Source: DATGIQ01 sp035295665
Lineage (GTDB): Bacteria > Planctomycetota > Planctomycetia > Gemmatales > Gemmataceae
NCBI GenBank assembly: GCA_035295665.1
Contig: DATGIQ010000477.1
Coordinates: 1-63,743, forward strand
Length of the DNA stretch: 63,743 bases
Direction: 5' to 3'
This document shows positions 46,063 to 54,941 of the stretch, piece by piece (the stretch's first letter is position 1; the number at the start of each line of letters is the position of its first letter). A program made the translations under genes and the position numbers. The notes under the pieces are model-generated. The model did not search any database. It saw only the letters and a list, made by a program, of their open reading frames with translations, and had not been told where the DNA came from.

Positions 46063-48756
46063 TCAGGGGGCCAATTGCTGGCTGGCCAGCTTGCTTGCCA
46101 GCTGCAACGCCTCGGCCAACTTGGCCGGTTCCTTGCCGCCGGCCTGCGCCAGGGTCGGTTTGCCGCCGCCGCCGCCGCCGACTACTTTCGCCACCTGGCC
46201 AACCAGTTTGCCAGCGTGCAGACCCTTTTTCACGAGGTCGTCTGTCACGGCGGCGATGAGCTGTACCTTGCTGTCTTCTGTCCAGCCGATCACGACCACG
46301 GCACTGGCTGCCTTCTGCCGCAGACGGTCCACCTGCTGCCGTAATTGTTCTTCCGGTCCGGCCGGCACTTCGCCAATAATGAGCTTGGCGCCGTGGACCT
46401 CCGCCGCTGTCGCCAGGAGCTTATCGGCTGCGCTTTGGAGATCACCGGCGGTCCCTTTCTTGAGCTGCTGCTGGAGTTTCTTGATCTCTTCCTGGAGCGT
46501 CTCAATTCGAGCCGGCAACTCTTCCGGTTGGCAGTGAAACCGCCCGGCCAGGTCGCCCAGAAGAAGGTCCTGTTTTCGAATAAACGCCACCGCCTTGGGG
46601 CCCGTGACCGCCGTCACGCGGCGCACCCCTTTGCCCACGGCCTCTTGGCTGACGATTTTGAAAAACCCCGTTTGGCCGGTGTGCCGCAGATGCGTGCCGC
46701 CACAAAACTCGACGGAGTGCTCCGCAGTCACCTGATCCGGGCGCTCGGCACCGATCAGCAGGACGCGCACCGGATCGGGGTATTTTTCACCGAAGACCGC
46801 CCGGACACCGGCGATCTTCTTGGCTTGGGCCAGGGGCACCGTCACAGCGTGGACCGGCAAATCGGCATAGATTCTTTCGTTTACAAGCCGTTCCACTTCC
46901 CCAATTTCCTCCGTCGAGAGCGGCCCCGTGTGGGCAAAATCGAAACGGGTTTTCTCCGCATCGACGAGTGAACCCTTCTGCTCGATGTGCCCGCCCAAAG
47001 TCTTTCGCAGGGCCCAGTTCAGGAGGTGGGTTGCGGTATGGTTACGCATCGTGTCTGCGCGGATCCCCGCCACCTCGGCCACGGCACGCTGGCCCGTGGT
47101 AATTTGGCCACCCGTCACACGGCCCAGGTGCAGAACTGCGCCGCCCAGTTTCTGGGTGTCCTCTACTTCGAACTGACCGGTGGGAGTGGCAATCATGCCG
47201 GTGTCACCAACCTGGCCGCCCTGCTCCGCATAGAAATTGGTGCGGTCGAGCAACAGAGCGGCTTCCGCCCCAGCTTCCAGGCTGCCCGCCTTCACGAAAA
47301 TGTTGTCCTTGACCCAGCCCACGACCGTGGCCGTCGTCCTCAAGTCGCCGTACTTGGGTGCATCGTCGGTCTTGGGCAAATCGCCGCTGACCGCAGTGAT
47401 GACCAGCTTCTTGCGCGACTGCCGGGCCAGCTCACGAGCCCGCTCCATCTCCGCTTCAAATTCGTTGCGATCGACTCCCAGCCCAGCTTCGTTCGCCATC
47501 TGTTCCGTGATGTCGATGTAGACGCCATGCGTATCGTGCAACTGGAACGCATCTTTGCCGCTGATTACCCCGCGGCCATTTTGCCGGGCTCGCTCAGCAG
47601 CTTCTTCAAAGAGCCGCATGCCCCGGTCTAGCGTCTTGATGAAACTTTCCTCTTCGTCACGGATCAGGCCGGCCACCTTGGCCGGGTCGCGCTCCAGTTC
47701 GGGGAACGCAGGACTCATGACTGCTGCCACCGTCGGCACCAGCTCGCAAAGGAATGGCCGGCTCGCTCCCAGGTATTGCCGGCCGTAGCGCTCCGCCCGG
47801 CGGAGAATCCGCCGCAAAACGTAATCGCGGCCCACGTTACCCGGCCGGGCCCCATCGGTAAGCGCGACGGTCAGAGTGCGGATATGATCGGCGATGACGC
47901 GGTATGCAATGTCGCGAAAATCCTCCAGTTTTCCCATGTACTGGGGCGCACGGGTGATGCCCTGGATAGCCTCGAAAATGGGAGTGAAAATATCCGTATC
48001 GTAGTTGCTGTTCTTGCCCTGGAGCACGGCCGTGATGCGCTCGAAACCCATGCCGGTATCGACGTGCTTGGCCGGGAGCGGCGTCAACTGCTTGTCTTCT
48101 CCGCGATTGAACTGAATGAATACCAGGTTCCAGATTTCGATCACTTCGGCGCGGCCGGCATTGACCAGCTTGCCGCCGCTCTTGTCCGGCGTGCGGTCGA
48201 TGTGGATCTCCGTGCAGGGACCACACGGTCCGGTTTCGCCCATCTCCCAGAAATTGTCTTTTTTCTTCCCGCGGTGGATATGCGTGGGATCGATGTCGGT
48301 CATGGTCCGCCAAAACTCGGCGGCATCGTCGTCTGGCTCCAAGCCTTCCCCGGCATCCCCCTCGAAGACCGTCACATGCAGGCGAGCCTTATCGAGGCCC
48401 CAGACGCTGGTTAGCAGTTCCCACGCCCAGGTGATCGCTTCTTTTTTGAAGTAATCGCCAAACGACCAGTTACCGAGCATCTCGAAGAAGGTGTGATGGT
48501 AGGTATCTTTGCCGACATCATCGAGATCATTGTGTTTGCCGCCGGCCCGGATGCATTTCTGCGAGTTGACGGCACGGCGGTAGGGCCGAGTTCCGGTTCC
48601 CAGGAACACATCCTTAAATTGGTTCATGCCGGCGTTCGTGAACAGCAGCGTCGGATCGTCCCACGGAACGACGCTGGAAGACGGTACGAACGTGTGGCCA
48701 TGTTTCTGGACAAAGAAGTCGATGAACTGCTGACGGATTTCGTTGGCACTTGGCAT
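46063..48756 (-). CDS. alaS: Alanyl-tRNA synthetase
   Basis: 897 residues, full length. The N-terminal catalytic domain starts MPSANEIRQQFIDFFVQKHG and has motif 2-like TYHHTFFEMLGNWSFGDYF and LWNLVFIQFNR-type segments (here EIWNLVFIQFNRGED). The editing domain carries HTATHLLNWAL and CGGTHLRHTG, the zinc-binding His and Cys residues that clear mischarged Ser or Gly. The C-Ala domain ends with GGGGGGKPTLAQAGG. It charges tRNA-Ala in the cytoplasm. It sits in a minus-strand run after DUF4870 (32 nt gap). Confidence 0.98.
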   Translation of the reverse strand: MPSANEIRQQFIDFFVQKHGHTFVPSSSVVPWDDPTLLFTNAGMNQFKDVFLGTGTRPYRRAVNSQKCIRAGGKHNDLDDVGKDTYHHTFFEMLGNWSFGDYFKKEAITWAWELLTSVWGLDKARLHVTVFEGDAGEGLEPDDDAAEFWRTMTDIDPTHIHRGKKKDNFWEMGETGPCGPCTEIHIDRTPDKSGGKLVNAGRAEVIEIWNLVFIQFNRGEDKQLTPLPAKHVDTGMGFERITAVLQGKNSNYDTDIFTPIFEAIQGITRAPQYMGKLEDFRDIAYRVIADHIRTLTVALTDGARPGNVGRDYVLRRILRRAERYGRQYLGASRPFLCELVPTVAAVMSPAFPELERDPAKVAGLIRDEEESFIKTLDRGMRLFEEAAERARQNGRGVISGKDAFQLHDTHGVYIDITEQMANEAGLGVDRNEFEAEMERARELARQSRKKLVITAVSGDLPKTDDAPKYGDLRTTATVVGWVKDNIFVKAGSLEAGAEAALLLDRTNFYAEQGGQVGDTGMIATPTGQFEVEDTQKLGGAVLHLGRVTGGQITTGQRAVAEVAGIRADTMRNHTATHLLNWALRKTLGGHIEQKGSLVDAEKTRFDFAHTGPLSTEEIGEVERLVNERIYADLPVHAVTVPLAQAKKIAGVRAVFGEKYPDPVRVLLIGAERPDQVTAEHSVEFCGGTHLRHTGQTGFFKIVSQEAVGKGVRRVTAVTGPKAVAFIRKQDLLLGDLAGRFHCQPEELPARIETLQEEIKKLQQQLKKGTAGDLQSAADKLLATAAEVHGAKLIIGEVPAGPEEQLRQQVDRLRQKAASAVVVIGWTEDSKVQLIAAVTDDLVKKGLHAGKLVGQVAKVVGGGGGGKPTLAQAGGKEPAKLAEALQLASKLASQQLAP

Positions 48757-48788
48757 AGATCACGATCTCGACTCGACGACAACCAGGG

Positions 48789-49199
48789 CTACTTGATCGG
48801 ACGGAAAATGAACGGGTATCGGAACAGTTCGCCATTGTTGGCTTTGACGCTGGCAATGATCACACAGATCGGGTTATAAATATGCACAATCCCCAGGAGG
48901 ATGGCCCCGACAAAGAAGCAAGGAATCAGGGCAAAGCCGACCAGCGTGTACAGCAGGATGTTCAACTGGAAATTGAGCGACTCTTTGCCGTGGTAATCGA
49001 CGAACCGGGAGCTGTCTTTCTTCATGAGCCAGCAGACAAGCGGTGCGACGAAACTGAGACCAGCGACGCCAATGACGGCAAGATACGAGAGCAACGTCGA
49101 GAGATGGCAAAGCATCCCCCACGTCCTCTCTTCGCTACTCAACACGGTCGGCAGGTCGTCGCCGAACTCTCTGCCGGCGGGCACATCTTCAACGCCCAT
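48789..49199 (-). CDS. DUF4870 membrane protein
   Basis: 136 residues from ATG 49199, with GGGGAG upstream; a TTG at 49217 is less likely. DUF4870 features are ERTWGMLCHLSTLLSYLAVI, RFVDYHGKESLNFQLNILLY and the final NNGELFRYPFIFRPIK. Three or four hydrophobic segments. Family function is unknown; members are small Tic20-like membrane proteins. It lies 32 nt before alaS on the same strand, probably in one transcript. Confidence 0.93.
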   Translation of the reverse strand: MGVEDVPAGREFGDDLPTVLSSEERTWGMLCHLSTLLSYLAVIGVAGLSFVAPLVCWLMKKDSSRFVDYHGKESLNFQLNILLYTLVGFALIPCFFVGAILLGIVHIYNPICVIIASVKANNGELFRYPFIFRPIK

Positions 49200-49302
49200 T
49201 GCAGACTCCCCGAACAAAGGGACACGGGATGGGAACTATCGGTTGCGACATTGTGTCTGGTCCTCGCGTGACTGTCAACCACCGTGAAACGACGCCGGCA
49301 GC

Positions 49303-50478
49303 TTATTCCTGGGACGCCTGCTCTGCATAGGCGCGTTGTGCATACAAGTAAACTTCACGGAGCGGTAGCCCATGCTGCCGGGCCACGCGGGCACATTCCT
49401 CGAACTCGGGAGTAAAAACCGCTGGCCGACCTTCCTGCCAGCCCAGTTTTCCCTGGAGCGGTCCCCACGGTGTCGTTACGGTGCACGGTCGCCGATTCAG
49501 TTTGTGCCGAGCTACGGGATACCGTCGGATGCCAAAGGTTGCCGTCTCGCGGAACAAGATGTCCTCCAGCTGGGGCAGGACCGCCTCCGGTGCCAGCACG
49601 CTCAGGAGCACGCCTGGTCGATTCTTCTTCATGAAGATCGGCGTACTGAAGACATCCAATGCCCCAGCGGCCAACAGCAGTTCATAACAATAACCGACGA
49701 CCTCGGCAGGCAGATCATCCAGGTTGGTTTCCAGCATCCACACCTGGTCGCGTTCCGGCGGTATGGCCGCCGTGCCGACAAAGAGCCGCAGCAGGTTCGG
49801 CTGCTCCACGAATTCACGCCGGCCCGCGCCGTGACCGATGCGTTCCACGGTCATCACGGGCTGGTCAATCCATTCCTGCACGACGGTCGTCAAAATGGCG
49901 GCTCCCGTAGGCGTCGTCAGCTCGGCCTTGATCGCGGACTTCGCCAGGGGTACGCCTTTGAGAAGCTCGGCCGTCCCGGGGGCAGGGATCGGCATCAAGC
50001 CGTGGGCACACTGGACCAGGCCGCTGCCTGTCGGCACGGATCGGCTCGTGAAACGTTCCGCACCCAGCAGGTCCAGCCCAATGGCGGCGCCGGCGATATC
50101 GGCGATGCTGTCCAGTGCCCCAACTTCATGAAAATGAATCCGCTCCAACGGCACGCCATGGACGGCCGCCTCGGCTTCGGCCAGGCGGCGGAACATGCGC
50201 TGGGCCAGTGCACGCTGTCGGGAGCTGAAATTCCCGCGTTGCAAGATTTCCTCGATCTGGGCCAGGCCGCGATGGCTGTGTTCCTCCGGAGCCTCCACAC
50301 GGACAGCAGTGGCCGCAAAACCGCCCTTGCGAATCTTTTCCACCTCGAGCTTGATCGGTAGCCCGAGCGAATCCACACCTTGGGAGATCGCCTGCGCATC
50401 CACGCCGGCGTCGATCAGAGCGGCCAGCGTCATGTCGCCGCTAATCCCGCTGAAACAATCAAAATGGGCCACTTTCAC
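49303..50478 (-). CDS. larC: Nickel-pincer cofactor biosynthesis protein LarC (DUF111)
   Basis: 391 residues, normal for the family. MKVAHFDCFSGISGDMTLAA at the start, ERIHFHEVGALDSIADIAGA, PAPGTAELLKGVP and TTPTGAAILTTVV are signature parts of LarC, which inserts nickel into the pincer cofactor of lactate racemase and related enzymes, using CTP. Full pathways also need LarB and LarE, which are not seen in this window; they may be elsewhere. It heads the minus-strand run larC - DUF4870 - alaS. The family also occurs in organisms with other nickel-pincer racemases. Confidence 0.92.
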   Translation of the reverse strand: MKVAHFDCFSGISGDMTLAALIDAGVDAQAISQGVDSLGLPIKLEVEKIRKGGFAATAVRVEAPEEHSHRGLAQIEEILQRGNFSSRQRALAQRMFRRLAEAEAAVHGVPLERIHFHEVGALDSIADIAGAAIGLDLLGAERFTSRSVPTGSGLVQCAHGLMPIPAPGTAELLKGVPLAKSAIKAELTTPTGAAILTTVVQEWIDQPVMTVERIGHGAGRREFVEQPNLLRLFVGTAAIPPERDQVWMLETNLDDLPAEVVGYCYELLLAAGALDVFSTPIFMKKNRPGVLLSVLAPEAVLPQLEDILFRETATFGIRRYPVARHKLNRRPCTVTTPWGPLQGKLGWQEGRPAVFTPEFEECARVARQHGLPLREVYLYAQRAYAEQASQE

Positions 50479-50607
50479 AGCAATCGGTCTCCTTCGGGCT
50501 CATTTTACGGGGCGATCCATCCAGAACCCAGGCTTTCCAGGAAACAAGGCATCTTCGCTATGCACATGGTATGATGGTTTCCAACCACGGAGAACGGACG
50601 AAGTTTT

Positions 50608-51054
50608 ATGAACGACCGACCCACCGCGATCGAGCTGGTTGCTGCCGCCCGGCACTACCTGGAACATGAGCTTATCCCGACGCTAAGCGATGCCCGCTTG
50701 CGTTTTCAGACACTCGTGACGGCCAACGTGTTATCGATTGTGGAGCGTGAGCTCCAGACTGAAGAAGCCCAGTTGCGCCAGGAGTGGGATGAGTGGGCCG
50801 CGTTTCTTGACGTCCCTGTCCCCGCACCGCTATCCTTGGCGGCTCTGAGGGAGAGCGTTCGGCAGGCCAATGAACAGCTATCCTGCCAAATCCGCAGCGG
50901 TGCCTTTGACGAGCGTCCTCGGTTCCTGGCACTGTCCCGGCAGCTGCGGCAACTTGTCCAACGCAAGCTTGAGATCGCCAATCCGCGTTACCTGGCCAGC
51001 TTCCAGAACAGCCCGTCACGACCGCAGCCGGGATCTTCCGCAAGTCCTTCATGA
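50608..51054 (+). CDS. DUF6285 domain protein
   Basis: 148 residues, predicted all-helical, with RPTAIELVAAARHYLEHELI, RFQTLVTANVLSIVEREL and RSGAFDERPRFLALSRQLRQ. This matches DUF6285, a family often encoded beside acyl-CoA dehydrogenase and aminoglycoside-phosphotransferase-like genes. Function unknown. Here it is followed after 15 nt by an MFS transporter gene, an arrangement I would not have predicted for the family. The C-terminal 15 residues are low complexity. Confidence 0.75.
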   Translation: MNDRPTAIELVAAARHYLEHELIPTLSDARLRFQTLVTANVLSIVERELQTEEAQLRQEWDEWAAFLDVPVPAPLSLAALRESVRQANEQLSCQIRSGAFDERPRFLALSRQLRQLVQRKLEIANPRYLASFQNSPSRPQPGSSASPS

Positions 51055-51069
51055 AGGAAACTACCGGCG

Positions 51070-52485
51070 ATGGGAACCACTCGACCGAGGCTTCTGTTTA
51101 CGCTGCTGGTGCTCGTAGGCATCAACACGATGAATTTCTTTGACCGCCAGGTCATTGGGGCCGTCGGCGAACCGATCAAACACGCCTTTCGCCTCAGCGA
51201 CGCCCAGCTAGGATTGCTGGGCTCGGCGTTTATCTACCTGTATGCCGTGGTCGGACTCCCTCTGGGCTACTGGGCCGACGTCGGGCGGAGAAAGACAATC
51301 CTCGCGGCCGGCGCCGTGCTGTGGAGCTTCCTGACCTCGCTGTCCGGCTTTGCGTGGAGCGCAGCTTCCTTATTTGCGATGCGGCTCGGCGTCGGCGTTG
51401 GTGAGGCCAGCTGCGCCCCGGCGGCGAATTCCTTGATCGGCGACCTATTTCCACCGCAGCGGCGCGCGTGGGCCCTGTCCGTGTTCATGTTCGGCCTTCC
51501 TCTGGGCCTCGGTTTGAGTTTCGTGGTGAGCGGGGAAATCGCCTACCGCTGGACCTGGCGCGGAGCCTTGTTTGCGGCCGGTTTACCGGGGCTTGTGCTC
51601 GGTTTGTTGGTGCTCTGGATTCCGGAGCCACCACGAGGCGGCGCCGAATTGCACCGCGTCGGCAGCGCCCGCCGCCAGGGTTCTCCGCTCGTGGCGGTCA
51701 TGCGCATTCCAACCATGTGGTGGATCGTCCTTTCCGGAGCGTTGCACAACTTCAACATGTATGCGCTGGGCCATTTTCTTTCGCCGCTCCTCATCCGCGA
51801 GTATGGCGTGCGGATCGACCGAGCAAACTGGATCTGTGGCCTCGTGTACGGTTTTGGCGGCGGCCTGGGAGTACTCGTCGGCGGCTGGTTGTGCGACCGC
51901 GCCGTGCGGCGGCGGATCAGCGGGCGCTTGGAACTAGCCGCCTTGGCCCTTTTGATCTCGACTCCGTGTCTGTTTCTGGCGCTCCAACAATCGCGCGAAC
52001 ACCTCTGGGGCTTTGCCGGCTGGATGCTGCCGGCCTGCGTCTGTTTGTACGTCTACTACTCCGGCGTCTATGCGACCATCCAGGACATTGTGGAGCCGGG
52101 GCTGCGTGGCACGGCGATGGCTCTCTATTTCTGTGCCATGTACCTCCTCGGAGCGGCGCAGGGCCCCTGGGCCACGGGCATGACCAGCGATTATTTCGCC
52201 CGTCAAGCCGCCGCCGCCAACCCGAATGGTGTCCCTGCGGTGGTTGCCTTGCTCGCCGGTTCTCCATTGGTCGGTGCGCCGGTGTATGCTCCGTGGGCGG
52301 CCCTCGCAGTCAATCAGCAAAACCGCCAGCTGGCCATCGCGACCGGTTTGCACCAGGCCATGTATCTGACGGTCGTCTTGTCAGGGGCTTTGGTGCTGGT
52401 GCTTCTGGCGGCCGCATGGACGGTTCCGGCCGACTACGAAAAGTTGCAAAAGTGGATGAAGAATCAGGTGAGCGGTTCTCCTTGA
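51070..52485 (+). CDS. MFS transporter (spinster-like group)
   Basis: 471 residues with twelve hydrophobic segments. TMNFFDRQVIGAVGEPIKHA then FRLSDAQLGLLGSAFIYLYA opens the chain; GYWADVGRRKTILAAGAVLW is the MFS motif A between helices 2 and 3, and FGLPLGLGLSFVVSG matches helix 5. The opening (FDRQVIG) is typical of the spinster-like and related anion:sugar-phosphate-type MFS groups. Substrate unknown. AAGGAAA 9 nt upstream supports the start. Encoded directly after DUF6285, possibly co-transcribed. Confidence 0.9.
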   Translation: MGTTRPRLLFTLLVLVGINTMNFFDRQVIGAVGEPIKHAFRLSDAQLGLLGSAFIYLYAVVGLPLGYWADVGRRKTILAAGAVLWSFLTSLSGFAWSAASLFAMRLGVGVGEASCAPAANSLIGDLFPPQRRAWALSVFMFGLPLGLGLSFVVSGEIAYRWTWRGALFAAGLPGLVLGLLVLWIPEPPRGGAELHRVGSARRQGSPLVAVMRIPTMWWIVLSGALHNFNMYALGHFLSPLLIREYGVRIDRANWICGLVYGFGGGLGVLVGGWLCDRAVRRRISGRLELAALALLISTPCLFLALQQSREHLWGFAGWMLPACVCLYVYYSGVYATIQDIVEPGLRGTAMALYFCAMYLLGAAQGPWATGMTSDYFARQAAAANPNGVPAVVALLAGSPLVGAPVYAPWAALAVNQQNRQLAIATGLHQAMYLTVVLSGALVLVLLAAAWTVPADYEKLQKWMKNQVSGSP

Positions 52486-52631
52486 GGGTACTCGATTACC
52501 GTGACTTCAAGTTAGGTTTGCCCGTGCCATGCTCCAGCCCCTTGCCTGACCCGGTACGATGAAGATGCACCTCGGATCAAGCCTCTCACAGAGCATCTCC
52601 TCCTCTTTCACCCGATGTTGGGGAAGGCGCT

Positions 52632-54018
52632 ATGGCTTCTGCTCGTCCTGTCTGTACCGGCTGTCAGCAACGCGATCGCCGCATCGCCGAACTGGAAGAG
52701 GAACTCCAGCGCCTACGCCAGCAACTCGACCAAACGCCACACCCATCGCCAAGCCCATCCCTTTCGTCGGCCCGAAGGGAGCCACAAACCCAAGAAGCCC
52801 GGACGCCGCAAGGGGCACGCCGCAGATCTTCGACCCACGCCCACCGCAGAGCAGATCGACCGTGTGGTTCACGTTCCCTTGCATGAATGTCCTTTGTGCC
52901 ATGTCCCGCTATACGAGCTGGACCAGGTCGTGCAGTACCAAACCGATCTGCCGCCCATCGTACCGATCATTACGCAGTTCAACATCGACACGGGCACCTG
53001 CCCTTCCTGTCGGCAACGCTGGCAAGGCCGGCATCCCGAGCAGACCTCCGATGCCCTGGGCGCCGCCGGCAACACTCTCGGCCCTGTCGTCTTGACCATG
53101 GCCGCCGAGATGAAACATCGGTTGGGTGTCAGTTACCGCATAATTTGCGACCTTCTGCAAACCTACTGCCAACTGAAAGTTTGCCCGGCCGCCTTCATCC
53201 GCGCCCCGAGCAACGCCTCGCCGACTTGGCCAAGCCAACCTATGACCTGCTGCGGGAAGCCCTGCGGCAAAGCCACGTTGTCCATGCCGATGAAACCGGC
53301 TGGCGCGTCGGCCGCCAGAATGCCTGGCTGTGGGTCTTCAGCAGTAAGGCAGTCCCCGTCTACGTCATTCGCACGGGCAAGGGCGCACGCAGTCACCAGG
53401 TTCCCGAAGACATCCTCGGTCCAGACTTCGATGGCTACCTCGTGGTCGATGGCCTGAAAAGCTACGATGTCCTGGAAGTCGCCAAGGGCCGTTGCAACGG
53501 GCATCTGCTGCGCCGCTGCAAAGAACTGCGCGACACCGCCACGTCCCAAGAACAGCCCCAGGTCGCAGCCTTGAGCAGCCTGCTCAGGGAAGCCATCGAC
53601 CTGGCCGGCCGCCGCGATGAACTCACCCCCGCAGGCTACGGTCGCCGCGGGCAGGAGATCGAGAACCGCCTGGATGACTGGCTCGCTTCCAACCTGCGGC
53701 AACCGAGCCTGAGTCCCGAACTGAATCGCCTCGACGACCATGTGCGCGCATCGCGGTGAGTGGTTGGTGTTCCTGCATGATACGGAGGTGCCGCCCACGA
53801 ACAATCACGCCGAGCAGATGCTCCGGCCGGCGGTCATCACCCGCAAGGTAGGGGGTTGCAACAAAAACCTCCTGGGGGCTGTGGTACACAGCATCCTGGC
53901 CAGCCTCATGGTGAGCTGCCACCGTCAGGGCAAACGCTTCCTCGACTTAGCCCGTCAATTCTGGCAGAGCCATCAAGCGCAGCCCATCCCTCTGGAGACA
54001 TGGCCTGCATCCCCGTAG
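52632..54018 (+). pseudogene. IS66-family transposase, broken by about three frameshifts
   Basis: The N-terminal part (CTGCQQRDRRIAELEEELQR) is in one frame from ATG 52632 to about 52735; the next part (KKPGRRKGHAADLRP, HECPLCHVPLYELD, EMKHRLGVSYRIICDLLQTY) is in another frame to about 53190. The catalytic core (HVVHADETGWRVG, YLVVDGLKSYDVLEVAKGRC) returns to the first frame, and the end (PPTNNHAEQMLRPAVITRKV) is again shifted from about 53735. Together they make a nearly full IS66 transposase with DDE residues Asp, Asp and Glu in place. Three shifts mean it cannot be made as one protein, so the copy is dead. The terminal inverted repeats were not located. Confidence 0.85.
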
Positions 54019-54198
54019 CTGCCACGGTGTTCCGGGCACCTGCGGCCCCCAGATCCCCGGGATGCTTCCGCTCCGCGCTTCGAGCACATCCTCACCCATT
54101 TTTGTTCCTGGCAGGGAGTAAGAGAAGGCTGAGGTGTAGGGGCGGTGGCCGCTCCGCCTCCTCAACTTAACCCCGATCCAGCAACCTAGGAGTGAACT

Positions 54199-54744
54199 AT
54201 GAAGATCAACAAGCACCCCAAGCCGTAATTGCACGTCTACCCCGAAGAACTCAAGAAAGAAGCGGTGCAGATGCTGCTCGACGGGCATTCTGCTTCATCC
54301 GTGGCTGACAACCTCGGCATCGGCCACACCTCGCTGCTGTACCGCATATCAGCGGCCAGCCCCCGAGGTGAACGGCCCGCTCTTCTCTCCGAACAACGTG
54401 TGGGAAAGGGTTCACCTCGTCCCCTGATCCGGCATGATTCAGCAAGTCGCAACAGTGCCGGAACAGGCAAGGTGAACTGAGGAGCGGAAGGCCATTCCTC
54501 CGCCCCTATCATGCTCATACCAGTTAAAAAAAGCCTTGGCCATTTTCAGCCACGGGACCTGAAACAGGTCTATCCGGTCATTACGCAACTGGAGAGCGAA
54601 GGCTTCCCCGTGGCCGTGGTGTGTCAGACATTGGGCGTCAGTCGCGCCGGCTACTACGCCCACGCTCGGGACTGTGCCAGTCCTCGGGAGCAAGCAGACG
54701 TCAGGCTCTCCATCAACTCCGTTTCCGGTATTATGAAAAACTAA
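54199..54744 (+). pseudogene. IS3-family element remnant (orfA and start of orfB)
   Basis: The orfA frame starts at ATG 54199 behind CTAGGAG but meets TAA at 54226; it then continues YPEELKKEAVQMLLDGHSAS and SVADNLGIGHTSLLYR, the helix-turn-helix of an IS3 orfA, before losing similarity. From about 54560 an orfB start is seen (YPVITQLESEGFPVAVVCQT, LGVSRAGYYAHARDCASP), cut after about 45 residues with the catalytic domain missing. Both parts are fragments, separated by a deletion. With the IS66 copy next door this is an old insertion site. Confidence 0.8.
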
Positions 54745-54810
54745 CATTGTGGAGTTGACTTTGGGGAATAGCGGGAGTAACGTAACTTGACATTCGGAAG
54801 ACTAAGCTAA

Positions 54811-54837
54811 GGGGAGCCCGGCCGAGCCGGGAGCCCC
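54811..54837 (+). promoter_or_regulatory. First hairpin of a tandem-hairpin leader
   Basis: GGGGAGCCCGGC, CGA and GCCGGGAGCCCC form a hairpin with a 2-nt internal mismatch. It is followed 10 nt later by the terminator-like hairpin at 54848-54898. Together they look like the leader of the cupredoxin gene or the tail of the transposon region. Confidence 0.4.
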
Positions 54838-54847
54838 GTTGAGGAGT

Positions 54848-54898
54848 AAGCCGACGTGGTCGAATTCCCAAAAGGGGTTCGGCCACGTCGGCTTTTTT
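54848..54898 (+). terminator. Rho-independent terminator or attenuator upstream of the cupredoxin gene
   Basis: Twelve-base perfect arms (54848-54859 and 54883-54894) enclose a second weaker stem with an AAAA loop; six Ts follow at 54893-54898. The start codon of the next gene is only 43 nt further on, so this either ends upstream transcription or regulates the gene by attenuation. Confidence 0.75.
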
Positions 54899-54941
54899 GC
54901 TTTTGGATTACGCTGCCCCAACACATCAAAGGAGAATTGCG

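Noticed and set aside
52632..54018. Programmed frameshifting in the IS66 transposase
   Set aside because: Three shifts without slippery sequences seen; IS66 transposases are normally made from one frame.
54226..54228. In-frame TAA in the IS3 orfA as a possible recoding site
   Set aside because: The element is otherwise deleted and degenerate, so simple decay is enough.
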